A stretch of DNA of 64,000 bases, from contig JAIDXM010000106.1 in NCBI GenBank assembly GCA_029058745.1, positions 1 through 64,000 on the forward strand, written 5' to 3'. A program made the position numbers and the translations under genes. The notes under the pieces were generated by a model that saw only the letters and a program-made list of their open reading frames with translations, was not told the DNA's origin and did no database searches. The stretch comes from Muribaculaceae bacterium. Its GTDB lineage: Bacteria; Bacteroidota; Bacteroidia; Bacteroidales; Muribaculaceae. This document shows, one piece after another, positions 42,478-51,864 of the stretch (position 1 is the stretch's first letter; every line of letters starts with the position of its first letter).

Positions 42478-43671
42478 ATGAATATTCGTGAAATCAAAAG
42501 CGGCATACTGTATGCCGGGGTTAACGATAGGGTTACAGATAGATTTGAGGCGCTATGGCCACTTCCATACGGGGTCAGTTATAACTCATATATAGTGAAG
42601 GGAGCTGAGAAAACCGCGCTTATCGACACTGTGGAAGTCGGCACTGTACTTGATTATCTGAAGGCAATCCGTGAACTGATAGGGCATGAGGGTATAGATT
42701 ATGTTGTCGTCAATCATATGGAGCCTGATCATTCCGGAAGTATCCCATTGATATTGTCTTATTTCCCGAAGGCGAGGATAGTAGGCAACCGGCAAACATT
42801 AGGAATGGTAAAGGGTTTCTACGGTGTTGAGGAGAATCGTCTTATGGAAATCACAGATGGCTCTACACTTGATTTAGGAGGAAAGACATTGAAATTTTAC
42901 CTTACACCTATGGTGCATTGGCCAGAGACAATGATGACATATGTGGAGGAGGATAAAGTGCTATTTTCCGGAGATGCGTTCGGATGCTTCGGAGCGTTGA
43001 ACGGGGGAGTGGTTGACACAGAAATGGAGACCGGGTGGTATCGTGATGAAATGTATCGGTATTATTCGAATATCGTTGGAAAGTATGGTAAATTTGTAGC
43101 ACGCGCATTTGATAAGCTCAGGGGGTTGGAAATCGATTATATCTGTTCAACCCACGGGCCGGTATGGCATGAGAAAATAGGGGAGGTGACAAGGTTATAT
43201 TATGATTTGTCGCAATATAAGAGTGAGCCGGGAGTGACCATTATATATGGCACGATGTATGGCAACACGGCGGAGGTTGCAGAGGAGATTGCCAGAAAGC
43301 TATGCGAGCGAGGTGTGAAGAATATAAAGATACATAATGCGTCAAAATCAGGAATGAGCTATATGATATCCGATGCCTTTCGGTATGAGGGGCTTATTGT
43401 TGGTTCGGCAACATATTCAATGCACATACTTCCACCGGTGGAGCAGTTTATGATAGCAATGGAGACCAGGGAAATTAAGAATAAGGTTCTCGCGACATTC
43501 GGGTCGTTCACATGGGCATCAGCAGCCGGGGCCAAGCTCAATGAGTATGCTGCCAAGATGAATATCGAGGTGGTTGATTCGCTTGTGATGAAGCAAAGTC
43601 TGAGTGAAACCACACACTCAGAGATAGATCGTCTTGTGGATAATTTTGTGTCAGCTCTTCAGCTGAAATAG
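42478..43671 (+). CDS. Flavodiiron protein (FprA-type oxygen/NO reductase)
   Basis: A 397-residue A-type flavoprotein that reduces O2 or NO in anaerobes. The N-terminal metallo-beta-lactamase domain has the di-iron ligands His80, Glu82, Asp84 (NHMEPDHSG), His in 'MVHWPETM', Asp in 'FSGDAFG' and His in 'STHGPVWH'. The C-terminal flavodoxin domain begins 'TIIYGTMYGNTAEVAEEIA' and binds FMN. There is no fused rubredoxin. It is the first gene after a promoter with a palindrome in its spacer and is followed by a hairpin, so it is probably a single-gene, oxygen- or NO-responsive unit (inferred). Confidence 0.94.
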   Translation: MNIREIKSGILYAGVNDRVTDRFEALWPLPYGVSYNSYIVKGAEKTALIDTVEVGTVLDYLKAIRELIGHEGIDYVVVNHMEPDHSGSIPLILSYFPKARIVGNRQTLGMVKGFYGVEENRLMEITDGSTLDLGGKTLKFYLTPMVHWPETMMTYVEEDKVLFSGDAFGCFGALNGGVVDTEMETGWYRDEMYRYYSNIVGKYGKFVARAFDKLRGLEIDYICSTHGPVWHEKIGEVTRLYYDLSQYKSEPGVTIIYGTMYGNTAEVAEEIARKLCERGVKNIKIHNASKSGMSYMISDAFRYEGLIVGSATYSMHILPPVEQFMIAMETREIKNKVLATFGSFTWASAAGAKLNEYAAKMNIEVVDSLVMKQSLSETTHSEIDRLVDNFVSALQLK

Positions 43672-43690
43672 CGGAGAGAGAATAAAAATG

Positions 43691-43724
43691 ACGGATGACA
43701 TAACCTTTCTGTTGTGTCATCCGT
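43691..43724 (+). terminator. Hairpin after the flavodiiron gene
   Basis: A 13-bp stem (43691-43703 with 43712-43724, one G-U) and an 8-nt loop, followed by a short TTTCC. It fits a terminator 20 nt after the stop and ends 9 nt before the next start codon. Confidence 0.65.
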
Positions 43725-43733
43725 TTCCATCAT

Positions 43734-44315
43734 ATGGAATTAGAAGAATTAATAATTGAATATCATCCTTGGGAGCCTTTTGTGCCGCCAAATGCCAGAA
43801 TCTTGATAATGGGGACATTCCCTCCTCAGAAGAAACGTTGGTCAATGGATTTCTATTATCCGAACCGGACTAACGATTTCTGGTATATGATGGGACTTAT
43901 ATTTTTCCATGACCGTAACTATTTGCTTGATTCCACAGGAAAGAACTTTGATGTTGACGCAATCAAAAGGTTGCTTACCGAAAAGGGAATCGCATTGAAT
44001 GACACAGGAAGAAAGGTCAGAAGACTCAAGGGGAATGCCTCGGACAAGTATCTTGAGATTATAGAGCCGGTGCCGTTATACACCCTTCTTGAGAGTATGC
44101 CACAGTGTCATGTGGTGGCTACGACAGGAGAGAAGGCCGCATCGGTTATAGCCGGAATTACTGGAACCGTAGTCCCGGCGATGGGGAAGAAGCTTGAGGC
44201 AGACGGAGGCCTGGAGATATGGCGGATGCCGTCAACAAGCAGAGCGTATCCTTTGAAACTTGAGAAGAAAGCTGAGTATTATGCCCGCATGTTCCGGGAT
44301 GCCGGCATATATTGA
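43734..44315 (+). CDS. Uracil-DNA glycosylase superfamily protein
   Basis: A 193-residue protein with the UDG-fold opening 'ARILIMGTFPPQKKRWSMDFYYPNRTNDFWYMMG', which matches the family-4/Mug-like 'GtfPs...FYYPnprN.FW' motif, and a later 'VVATTGEKAAS' strand and 'RMPSTSRAYPL' end, corresponding to the second active-site loop. It may remove damaged bases, but in some members the catalytic residues are lost, so activity is not certain. Confidence 0.8.
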   Translation: MELEELIIEYHPWEPFVPPNARILIMGTFPPQKKRWSMDFYYPNRTNDFWYMMGLIFFHDRNYLLDSTGKNFDVDAIKRLLTEKGIALNDTGRKVRRLKGNASDKYLEIIEPVPLYTLLESMPQCHVVATTGEKAASVIAGITGTVVPAMGKKLEADGGLEIWRMPSTSRAYPLKLEKKAEYYARMFRDAGIY

Positions 44316-44363
44316 GAATGAAAAACAGCAAACGATAATTTGTCACCTTATTAGTCTATTTTA

Positions 44364-46025
44364 ATGGATTGGTTGCAAAGTGTTTTTATAGAGCAGTCGG
44401 CGGTTCAGGCAGTCATCGTATTGTCTATCATCATCGCAGTAGGGCTCGCGCTTGGAAAGATTCAGGTGTTTGGAGTGTCGCTCGGTGTCACATGGGTATT
44501 TTTTGCCGGTATTCTCGCGGGTCATGTGGGACTGTCGATAGATTCCGACATGCTTGTCTATGCGGAGAGTTTCGGATTAGTCCTGTTTGTGTATGAACTC
44601 GGGCTGAAGGTCGGCCCTGGCTTTTTCAGTTCATTCCGCAAGGGAGGTGTGCGATTGAATCTGTTGGGACTTGCCACCGTTCTTCTTGGCACGGTGACAG
44701 CAGTCGGCCTGACATATGTCTTCAGGATTCCGATGGCGGATATGGTAGGCATACTCAGTGGAGCCACCACAAATACGCCATCGCTTGGCGCCGCGCAGCA
44801 GGCATTGTCGCAACTTGGAGAGTCGGCCAGTGGCGCGGCATTGAGTTGTGCGGTGACATATCCGCTTGGAGTGATTGGAGTGATACTTGCTATAATATTA
44901 GTAAGGAAAGCCATGGTGCGACCTTCGGATATCACCACGACTATGGATGAAGAGGATAATCATACATTCATAGCCACTTATCTTGTGAAGAATCCCGGAG
45001 TGTATGACAAGAGTGTCAGGGATATAGTGAGGATATCAAATCTGAAGTTTGTGATTTCACGTTTGTGGCGAGACGGTGATGTAAGTATCCCCACTTCAGA
45101 CACAGTTGTGAAGGAAGGCGACCGTCTGATGGTCATAGCTACAGATAAGGATGGGGATGCGCTCACATTGTTGTTTGGAGAGCATGAGAGCCGCGACTGG
45201 AATACGGGAGATATAGACTGGAACAAGATAGACAGTAGTCTGACATCAAGGCATATAGTAGTGAGCAAGCCAGAAATCAACGGGCATAAACTTGGCTCAT
45301 TGAAACTAAGGAACAATTATGGCATAAACATCACGAGAGTGTCGAGAAGCGGAGTCAGTCTATTGGCCACTCCGGGCCTTATACTTCAGCTTGGCGACAG
45401 GTTGACAGTAGTAGGAAAAGAAAACCAGATAGAGAAGGTTGCCAAGGTGGTGGGCAATACGGAGTCGAAACTGAAGGATCCTAATCTTGCGGTTATATTT
45501 GTAGGGATGGTTCTTGGGTTGCTTCTCGGGTCAGTCCCGGTGGTTATTCCGGGAATCTCGGTGCCGGTAAAGCTTGGACTCGCAGGCGGCCCTATAGTCG
45601 TAGGGATTCTGATGGGACGTTACGGTCCGCGTTTCCATATGGTGACATACACGACAAGGAGCGCGAATCTGATGTTGCGGGGTATCGGCCTGTCGCTCTA
45701 TCTTGCCTGTCTCGGACTTGATGCCGGGGCACATTTCGTGGAGACAATCATGCGAGGTGACGGACTGTTATGGATTGGGGCAGGATTTATCATAACGTTG
45801 ATTCCTGTAGTGATAATGGAGCTTGTTGCGATGCGTTTTTTCCATCTTGATTTCGGGTCAACATGCGGCATGGTTTGCGGAGCTATGGCAAATCCTATGG
45901 CAATGAACTATGCGAGTGAGACATTGCCAGGCGACAATCCGGCAGTCAGTTATGCTACTGTGTATCCCCTTGCAATGTTCACAAGGGTTGTGATAGCTCA
46001 GATTCTTGTCCTTGTGTTTCATTAG
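44364..46025 (+). CDS. AspT/YidE/YbjL-type transporter with two RCK_C domains
   Basis: A 553-residue membrane protein. An N-terminal block of about five helices (1-185) and a C-terminal block (about 375-553) are the paired AspT/YidE/YbjL duplication domains, each with the 'SGATTNTPSLGAA...' or 'CGAMANPMAMNYA' loop. Between them lie two regulatory RCK_C (TrkA-C) modules ('VREGDRLMVIATDKD'-like at about 205-270 and 'LQLGDRLTVVGKE' at about 290-365). Relatives include aspartate:alanine exchangers; the substrate here is unknown. Confidence 0.87.
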   Translation: MDWLQSVFIEQSAVQAVIVLSIIIAVGLALGKIQVFGVSLGVTWVFFAGILAGHVGLSIDSDMLVYAESFGLVLFVYELGLKVGPGFFSSFRKGGVRLNLLGLATVLLGTVTAVGLTYVFRIPMADMVGILSGATTNTPSLGAAQQALSQLGESASGAALSCAVTYPLGVIGVILAIILVRKAMVRPSDITTTMDEEDNHTFIATYLVKNPGVYDKSVRDIVRISNLKFVISRLWRDGDVSIPTSDTVVKEGDRLMVIATDKDGDALTLLFGEHESRDWNTGDIDWNKIDSSLTSRHIVVSKPEINGHKLGSLKLRNNYGINITRVSRSGVSLLATPGLILQLGDRLTVVGKENQIEKVAKVVGNTESKLKDPNLAVIFVGMVLGLLLGSVPVVIPGISVPVKLGLAGGPIVVGILMGRYGPRFHMVTYTTRSANLMLRGIGLSLYLACLGLDAGAHFVETIMRGDGLLWIGAGFIITLIPVVIMELVAMRFFHLDFGSTCGMVCGAMANPMAMNYASETLPGDNPAVSYATVYPLAMFTRVVIAQILVLVFH

Positions 46026-46036
46026 GAATTTTTCAG

Positions 46037-46067
46037 TTGGATATTTAATATAAAAACAGTAAATTTA
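46037..46067 (+). promoter_or_regulatory. Likely promoter of dedA-rpe
   Basis: TTG at 46037-46039, a 20-nt spacer and TAAATTTA at 46060-46067 (one mismatch to TAnnTTTG). Transcription would start close to 46073. Confidence 0.45.
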
Positions 46068-46087
46068 CCAAGTAAAAAAAGTGACAT

Positions 46088-46768
46088 ATGCTTGAACTTA
46101 TTCCTTTGGCATTGTTTGATGCCAGCCAGTTCTTCCAATGGTTTGTAGAGAATGCGAACTATTTGTTTGTGTTTGTGTTCATGGTGATAGAGAGTTCGTT
46201 TATCCCTTTCCCCTCAGAGGTGGTTGTTCCCCCTGCGGCGTATCTGGCATGTACGAATACCGGCGCCGGGAGTGACATGAACATATTTCTCGTTGTTGTG
46301 TTCGCGACACTCGGAGCCTTGTGTGGGGCATTTATCAATTATTATATTGCATTATGGATAGGTCGTCCGGTGGTGTATAGTTTCGCCGACAGCCGATTGG
46401 GACATGCCCTACTGATAGACAGGGCGAAAGTGGAGAAGGCAGAGGCTTATTTCGACAAACACGGAGCGATTTCCACATTTATCGGGCGTCTGATTCCAGC
46501 TATACGGCAACTGATATCGATACCGGCAGGCATATCACGGATGAATATCGGTCAGTTCGCATTGTTCACATCCCTTGGAGCCGGTGTATGGAATGCGGTT
46601 CTGGCGTTACTCGGATATTGGCTATCCAAGACAGTAAGTCCCGACCAGCTGTTTGAGAAAGTCGAGGAATATAACCAATATCTGACATGGGTAGGGTATG
46701 GTATAGCGGTTGTTTGTATTGTGTTCATACTATGGAACGCATTCAAGCCGAGAAAAGAAAGAGCATGA
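46088..46768 (+). CDS. DedA family membrane protein
   Basis: A 226-residue inner-membrane protein with the DedA/SNARE-associated domain: 'FVFMVIESSFIPFPSEVVVPPAAYLA', 'GALCGAFINYYIALWIGRPVV', and the motif 'FIGRLIPAIRQLISIPAGISRMN' with its conserved Gly-Arg and Pro. DedA proteins act as lipid (undecaprenyl phosphate or phosphatidylethanolamine) flippases. It is 27 bp upstream of rpe and probably in one unit with it. Confidence 0.92.
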   Translation: MLELIPLALFDASQFFQWFVENANYLFVFVFMVIESSFIPFPSEVVVPPAAYLACTNTGAGSDMNIFLVVVFATLGALCGAFINYYIALWIGRPVVYSFADSRLGHALLIDRAKVEKAEAYFDKHGAISTFIGRLIPAIRQLISIPAGISRMNIGQFALFTSLGAGVWNAVLALLGYWLSKTVSPDQLFEKVEEYNQYLTWVGYGIAVVCIVFILWNAFKPRKERA

Positions 46769-46795
46769 ATTAAACCACCTAACATAATGTAGCCA

Positions 46796-47440
46796 ATGAA
46801 AGTCTCACCGTCTCTTTTAGCAGCAGATTTCGCTCACCTTTCCTCAGAAATCGATATGATAAACACATCATCGGCCGATTATCTTCATCTTGATGTTATG
46901 GATGGGGTGTTTGTGCCTAATATCTCATTTGGGTTTCCTGTGCTCAAGACAGTCGGGAAAATCTGTTCCAAGCCACTTGATGTCCATCTGATGATTGTGA
47001 ATCCCGACCGATGGATTTCTCATGTGAGGGATATAGGTGCAGAGATAATGAATGTGCATGTCGAGGCCACAACGCATCTCCATAGCACAATTATGCGAAT
47101 CCATGATTCGGGTATGAAGGCCGGGGTGACACTGAATCCGGCTACCCCTGTGTCATCACTTGAGGATATAATAGCTGATGTGGAACTCGTGTTGCTTATG
47201 TCTGTCAATCCTGGATTCGGAGGACAACCATTTATCCGTCATACGCTTGACAAGGTGAGGCAGTTGCGTAACCTTATAGAGAAAAGCGGTTCAAACGCTC
47301 TGATAGAGATTGACGGAGGTGTGAATGAACGCACGGGAGCGGAACTTTCTGAGGCAGGAGCAGACATCCTGGTGGCGGGAAGTTATATATTTGGAGCCGA
47401 AGACCCTAAGAGGAATATCGATTTGCTTAAGAGTCTATGA
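46796..47440 (+). CDS. rpe: Ribulose-phosphate 3-epimerase
   Basis: A 214-residue TIM-barrel enzyme interconverting ribulose-5-phosphate and xylulose-5-phosphate in the pentose phosphate pathway. Motifs: 'SPSLLAADFAHL', the metal-site 'LHLDVMDGVFVPN' (His31, Asp33), 'DVHLMI', 'MSVNPGFGGQPFI' and 'IDGGVNERTG' with the catalytic Asp. Length is normal. It converges on the GH2 gene, with a long perfect hairpin between them. Confidence 0.95.
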   Translation: MKVSPSLLAADFAHLSSEIDMINTSSADYLHLDVMDGVFVPNISFGFPVLKTVGKICSKPLDVHLMIVNPDRWISHVRDIGAEIMNVHVEATTHLHSTIMRIHDSGMKAGVTLNPATPVSSLEDIIADVELVLLMSVNPGFGGQPFIRHTLDKVRQLRNLIEKSGSNALIEIDGGVNERTGAELSEAGADILVAGSYIFGAEDPKRNIDLLKSL

Positions 47441-47452
47441 GGCGACAGCCAT

Positions 47453-47517
47453 CATGCGTTCCATACCACAAGGGGGATACATCTATGATGTATCCCCCTT
47501 GTGGTATGGAACGCATG
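47453..47517. terminator. 31-bp perfect hairpin between convergent rpe and GH2 genes
   Basis: Arms 47453-47483 and 47487-47517 are exact complements (31 bp, 3-nt loop TAT). The stem includes CCATACCACAAGGGGGATAC. It starts 12 nt after the rpe stop and ends right at the GH2 stop codon. Neither strand has a U-tract afterwards. Confidence 0.8.
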
Positions 47518-50241
47518 TCAGAAGAATTCAAATAAAAGATTTATGTGGAACCCTTCATCGCCAGGTTTGATTCGAATGTTGTCTGGTTGGGCGGATGGCC
47601 CGAGTTGTTCAAGTGGTTTGTAGCTTCTCATAGGGGGTATGGAAAGCAGGAAGGATATGTCACCATCCGGGAATTTTATCATAGATTTTTCTTGTCGGCG
47701 CTTCACTTCGGGCATCCCTTCCATTTCTCCCGGAGTCTGGTCGATTGCTTCCTCCGGGGTGAACAATCTTACATAAAGACCATCGGTAAGTGATGTCAGT
47801 CGGAAATCGGGGAACTCCATCCAATATACATTGGAATGGTATCCCTTGAATTCCGGATACACCGGTGGCTCAGCCGAATTGTATTGTCCGGTCACGGTAT
47901 TGTTATATTGTTTTGTCCATTTGCCGAATAGCTGACCTTTATGCCTGTTTCTCCATACTCGATACGGACCGTTGCCGAGATAGGTCAATCCTTTGTCGAA
48001 ATCATAGAATGCACTTTCAGGATAGTCGAAAGAGAAACCTATTTGCCATTTGCCCTCCTCTGTTATGAAGTCAGTACCGAAGCCGTGCCCTTTCGGGCTG
48101 TTAAGTATAACGGCATCCATGAATAATTTGCCATCCGGAGTCAGTCTCCATTGTATGCTGTCAACCCCACCCTTATAACGGAATGTGTTGACGATGTCTC
48201 CATTTGGCTCGATTCTTGAATTCCTGCCGATACATTCAGCAATCATTCCGACAGGGACAGGTCCTTTCCCAAGATAATATTTCTTGCCTTTTTTCGAAAT
48301 GCTTTCGATGGTGCCATCATCAGAGAAAATTATATCAAGAGGTTGCTTTTCAGATTTTGTTGATATTTTGGACATTTGTTCGGCGGCACGGTGAATAGGG
48401 GCAGTCCAGGTGCATATCTCTTCACTATTATCCTTATGGAAAGCAGACACGCTAAGGATGTCGCCATCGAAGAAAGCATCATCAATGTCAATGACAGCGA
48501 AGCTGCGTTCTCCGGGACATATGTCTGGAAGAGACGCAATTCCCGATGTGATGGTGTCTCCGTTTTCTGTCGTGACCGCGTACGTCATGCTGTATTCAGA
48601 TAACCGTGAGAACAGGCTTCTGTTTTCGACCGTGATTTTCCCATCGAATGAGGGAGTGACATGAATCTTGTCAATATACACGGGACTCCAGATTGAACGT
48701 ATGGTGAAAAAGCTGGCTTCCGGCTGTCTGTATGGGTCAAGTACTCCGTCAGGGCCGTTGCCACCGTCACTGTCGAGGATATACCCGAGATCAGTGCGTC
48801 TTACCGCCTCGTCGATAAAGGCCCATATGAAACCTCCGGCGAAAAGCGGAGAGCGTGTCCAGTGGTCCCACATGTCTTCAAGAGCAGCTCCTCCTCCACG
48901 GTCGTACTTGCTATGTAGGAATTCTGTGGGCATAAAGACGTTTCTGCCGTTCTGCAGTCGGTATGTTCCTGTCTGATAGGCAGGGTAGTGGTGGGTGTCG
49001 AGTCCGTTATAATCGCTCCAGGGATGAATCACCATACGTTTCTGTGGGTCAAGTTTTGAGAAAACCGAATCCACGGATGTGTTCCATCCGCTTTCATTTC
49101 CGTTGCTCCACATGAAAACAGAGGGATGGCATACATCTCTGTAGATGAACTCCGGCATAAGTTTCATGGCGGTCGTATCGTCATAGGCAGTCTGCCACCC
49201 CGGGAATTCATCGAGATAAAGCAATCCTATCGAATCGCAGATTTCAAGAAAATGAGAGTCTGGCGGGTAGTGGGATCTCACGGCGTTCATATTCATCCGT
49301 TTGATGAGCCTTGCATCTTCCAGACTCAACGAACGGGAAGTGGTCCGGCCTGTTTCCGGATGAAACGAATGGCGGTTTATCCCTTTCACCACCAGTTTGG
49401 TTCCGTTGAGATATATCCCGTCGTGCGGACGGAATTCGATTGTCCGGAATCCGATTTTGCGAGTGATTGAGTGGCCACTGTCATCCATCCGGAATGTTGC
49501 GGTATGTAGATTGGGATGTTCAGGATCCCATTTGGAAACATCACCGCAATGGAAACATCCGTCCTCTTTGTCAAAAGGAATCTCTTTCCCGTCAAGAATA
49601 AGGGACAGGCCATTCTGATTGACATAAAGGTCGCCATTTGCTTTGGCGTCAATGGCAAGATTTTCGATATATTTTTCCGGTAAAGCCTCAATATAGACCG
49701 GGCGATATATTCCTCCGAACAGCCACCAATCGGCACGTCGTTCAGCGGAGTTCACACTGTTGTTTTGAGATTCCTTGTTGACAAGCACTTCGAGTTTGTG
49801 TTTCTTGCCCGGAGAAACAAAGTCGGTGATATCATATGAGAAGCAGGTGAATCCACCCTGATGTACGTTTCCTACAGGCTTTCCATCAATCCATAATCTG
49901 GTATCGGTCATGGCTCCTTCAAAAGTTATTCGGATTTTCTTCCCTTTCCAGGATTTCGGGATATTGAAGCTTGTACGGTATTTGCCGCTTTCAGCACTTG
50001 GCCTCAGCCCCTTCGTAGTATAGAAACGTCCATATGTATAGTTGCCGAATCCCTGAAGCTCCCAACATGACGGGACATCGATTTTCGACCATTTTCCAGA
50101 GTTTTGTCCTTCAGAGCAAAAGAAATCCCATTTACGAGTGTCATCGCATCCGGTGCCGGATATGTATATTCTTTCTGCATAAGCAGGTAACGTTAGACAG
50201 CACAGGGCGAAAGTGGCCCATTTGGTTATGTGATGGTTCAT
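47518..50241 (-). CDS. Secreted GH2 family beta-galactosidase-like hydrolase
   Basis: A 907-residue glycoside hydrolase family 2 enzyme. A signal peptide covers about residues 1-22 (ending PAYA). The jelly-roll sugar-binding domain ('WKGKKIRITFEGAMTDTRLWIDGKPVGNHQGG'-like), an Ig-like domain and the TIM barrel follow. Key residues: 'GINRHSFHPETGR', acid/base Glu383 in SNGNESGWN, and nucleophile Glu440 in MPTEFLHSKYD. A C-terminal beta-galactosidase small-chain-like domain completes it. LacZ-like length and motifs favour beta-galactosidase, but glucuronidase or other exo-activity is possible. The DUF362 gene is 16 bp upstream. Confidence 0.9.
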   Translation of the reverse strand: MNHHITKWATFALCCLTLPAYAERIYISGTGCDDTRKWDFFCSEGQNSGKWSKIDVPSCWELQGFGNYTYGRFYTTKGLRPSAESGKYRTSFNIPKSWKGKKIRITFEGAMTDTRLWIDGKPVGNVHQGGFTCFSYDITDFVSPGKKHKLEVLVNKESQNNSVNSAERRADWWLFGGIYRPVYIEALPEKYIENLAIDAKANGDLYVNQNGLSLILDGKEIPFDKEDGCFHCGDVSKWDPEHPNLHTATFRMDDSGHSITRKIGFRTIEFRPHDGIYLNGTKLVVKGINRHSFHPETGRTTSRSLSLEDARLIKRMNMNAVRSHYPPDSHFLEICDSIGLLYLDEFPGWQTAYDDTTAMKLMPEFIYRDVCHPSVFMWSNGNESGWNTSVDSVFSKLDPQKRMVIHPWSDYNGLDTHHYPAYQTGTYRLQNGRNVFMPTEFLHSKYDRGGGAALEDMWDHWTRSPLFAGGFIWAFIDEAVRRTDLGYILDSDGGNGPDGVLDPYRQPEASFFTIRSIWSPVYIDKIHVTPSFDGKITVENRSLFSRLSEYSMTYAVTTENGDTITSGIASLPDICPGERSFAVIDIDDAFFDGDILSVSAFHKDNSEEICTWTAPIHRAAEQMSKISTKSEKQPLDIIFSDDGTIESISKKGKKYYLGKGPVPVGMIAECIGRNSRIEPNGDIVNTFRYKGGVDSIQWRLTPDGKLFMDAVILNSPKGHGFGTDFITEEGKWQIGFSFDYPESAFYDFDKGLTYLGNGPYRVWRNRHKGQLFGKWTKQYNNTVTGQYNSAEPPVYPEFKGYHSNVYWMEFPDFRLTSLTDGLYVRLFTPEEAIDQTPGEMEGMPEVKRRQEKSMIKFPDGDISFLLSIPPMRSYKPLEQLGPSAQPDNIRIKPGDEGFHINLLFEFF

Positions 50242-50257
50242 ATTGTACTCCGATTAT

Positions 50258-51514
50258 TTATTTTGCAAGTATATACTGAAGGTCGAGTTTGATATAATTC
50301 CTCATGTCATCGCAATGCTCAAAAAGACCGAGAGGCTTGTCAAGCGGTTTTCCGTCACGTTCCGGGTCGTATTGAACGCCGGAATTTGTTGTCGGTATCC
50401 CGGCCGCCTCAAGCAGGTATTCGTCACAATAATTGAAGCTTCCGAAATCGGGCCATTCGTTTATAAGCATATCCATGCCCACGGCATCAATCGCCACGCC
50501 GTCCTGTGAAGCCAGCAAGGAGCAGCACCAATCGTTGTTGAATGGCGCCTTGACCCATTTTGGATGAGGCTTGCCGTTGACATCACGTGATCCATATGTC
50601 CCGTCGATTAAATAAAGCAACGTCTTTCCACCAAGATTCTTATGCCCCATAAAATCAACAAAAGTCTTGTATGACGGAGTTCCGTTCTTTTTATCGGCAG
50701 AGAATCCGTTATGCGCGTTTTTCCTCCACATAAGAGCGATGTCAGTGGCTCCATACCAGTTTTTCGCGGTAAGTGTCACTCCCGGCCCTTTATGGGTTTT
50801 GAGCAACGCGCTGTTTATGAGATACGAAGCATCCACGATGCATTTAGCCAGGCCGCGTGCAAGTTTCCCGTTATCCTGGGAGTACAGAATCATATCGTCA
50901 TAGTATTCACATTTTTCTCACCCATCACCGCCAATATTGTCAACGAATCTAATCAAGGGGAACTCACGATGGATTTTATTGAAAATACTGTCGGTTATGG
51001 CACGGCTTGGCTCGCAGACCACAATATCCTGTTGCCTGACTTTCGCATCGTTCACAAGACTTCTTACGAGAGCAAGAGTTATAAAAGGGGATGAATTAAG
51101 TTCAATTGTGTCACGATGGGTCAGCGCGTTATTCATGTTGAGTTTTATGGCAATCGTTTCACCTTTGCGATATCCGCGTTTCCCTTTGCCATGATTCGTG
51201 TTGAAATATTCGAACAAGGCCTTCCATGCTTTCTTGTCGTCATTTTCTCCGGAGACACTCCTTATGGCTTCTCTTATCATACGGTCAGCCTTTTCCTGGC
51301 TGTTCCATCGGTTTTCTACCCAAAGGCCAGACTCACCGTCCCATGCCGCCACTCCCGGAGAATGTACCCATGCCACTCTGGCAGGATGAATGCCTTTCCC
51401 ATCCCCGATGGGCATGTTTTGTTCTCGGAACAGCTTAGGCCTTTTGGGTATGTCTTGTGCCGCGAGGGGAGAGGTTGCCAATATGGCAGAGATAATAAAT
51501 GAAATTGTTTTCAT
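50258..51514 (-). pseudogene. DUF362 family secreted protein interrupted by one in-frame TGA
   Basis: Two open frames, 50918-51514 and 50258-50893, lie in the same reading frame, split by one TGA at 50918-50920 and then 8 sense codons before an ATG at 50893. Together they make about 418 residues: a signal peptide (1-19, ending PLAAQ), the DUF362 core 'IAIKLNMNNA...DIVVCEPSRAITD...VDNIGGDG', and after the stop 'DMILYSQDNGKLARGLAKCIVDASYLINSALLKTHKGPGVTLTAKNWYG'. The intact-looking domain on both sides implies a recent nonsense change (CGA to TGA is the simplest), read-through, or a sequence error. Function of DUF362 proteins is unknown. Confidence 0.8.
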
Positions 51515-51558
51515 AAGTAGGATTAGAATAATAAAAAAGTTGAAAGCAGGAGTTCAGG

Positions 51559-51828
51559 TCATCTGTCTTTTTCAGGAATCCTGCAGAAAAATTTTTTTAA
51601 TTTTTGAATTCCGGTTTTTCCCAATATTAAAATGGCCGTGTATTGGGAAGCTTTCGCGAGCCCGAAAAAAATGGTCCATAACGCCGCCTTCGTTATCGGA
51701 GACAGCGGGAGAAGCATTTGGGCGAAAGAAATGAGATAGAAGGATACGCAAAAGGCTGCCACAATCAGGCCTGTCCTAAAGGATAGGGATTGCAGCAGTT
51801 TTTTTAATGTATGAATATTTTTCCACAT
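51559..51828 (-). CDS. Small conserved membrane protein
   Basis: An 89-residue protein starting at 51828 (MWKNIHTLKKLLQSLSFRTGLIVAAF); an ATG 11 codons upstream is less likely because it would begin only 3 bp after ligA. Two membrane helices ('GLIVAAFCVSFYLISFAQMLLP' and 'TKAALWTIFFGLAKASQYTAILILG') precede a basic tail ('IQKLKKFFCR'). I believe similar proteins occur after ligA in Bacteroidales, but the function is unknown. Likely co-transcribed with ligA. Confidence 0.7.
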   Translation of the reverse strand: MWKNIHTLKKLLQSLSFRTGLIVAAFCVSFYLISFAQMLLPLSPITKAALWTIFFGLAKASQYTAILILGKTGIQKLKKFFCRIPEKDR

Positions 51829-51864
51829 TATTGCGTATATCACATATATTGTATTGGACAAAGG

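Noticed and set aside
50918-50920. TGA as a selenocysteine codon in the DUF362 gene
   Set aside because: No stable stem-loop is evident just downstream of the TGA as a bacterial SECIS would need, and DUF362 is not a known selenoprotein family. I keep it only as an alternative; a nonsense change is simpler.
50258-51514. Genome-wide TGA recoding
   Set aside because: Many intact genes here end in TGA with the next gene close behind (for example lptB, the DEAD-box helicase, and the ATGA overlaps), so TGA is a normal stop.
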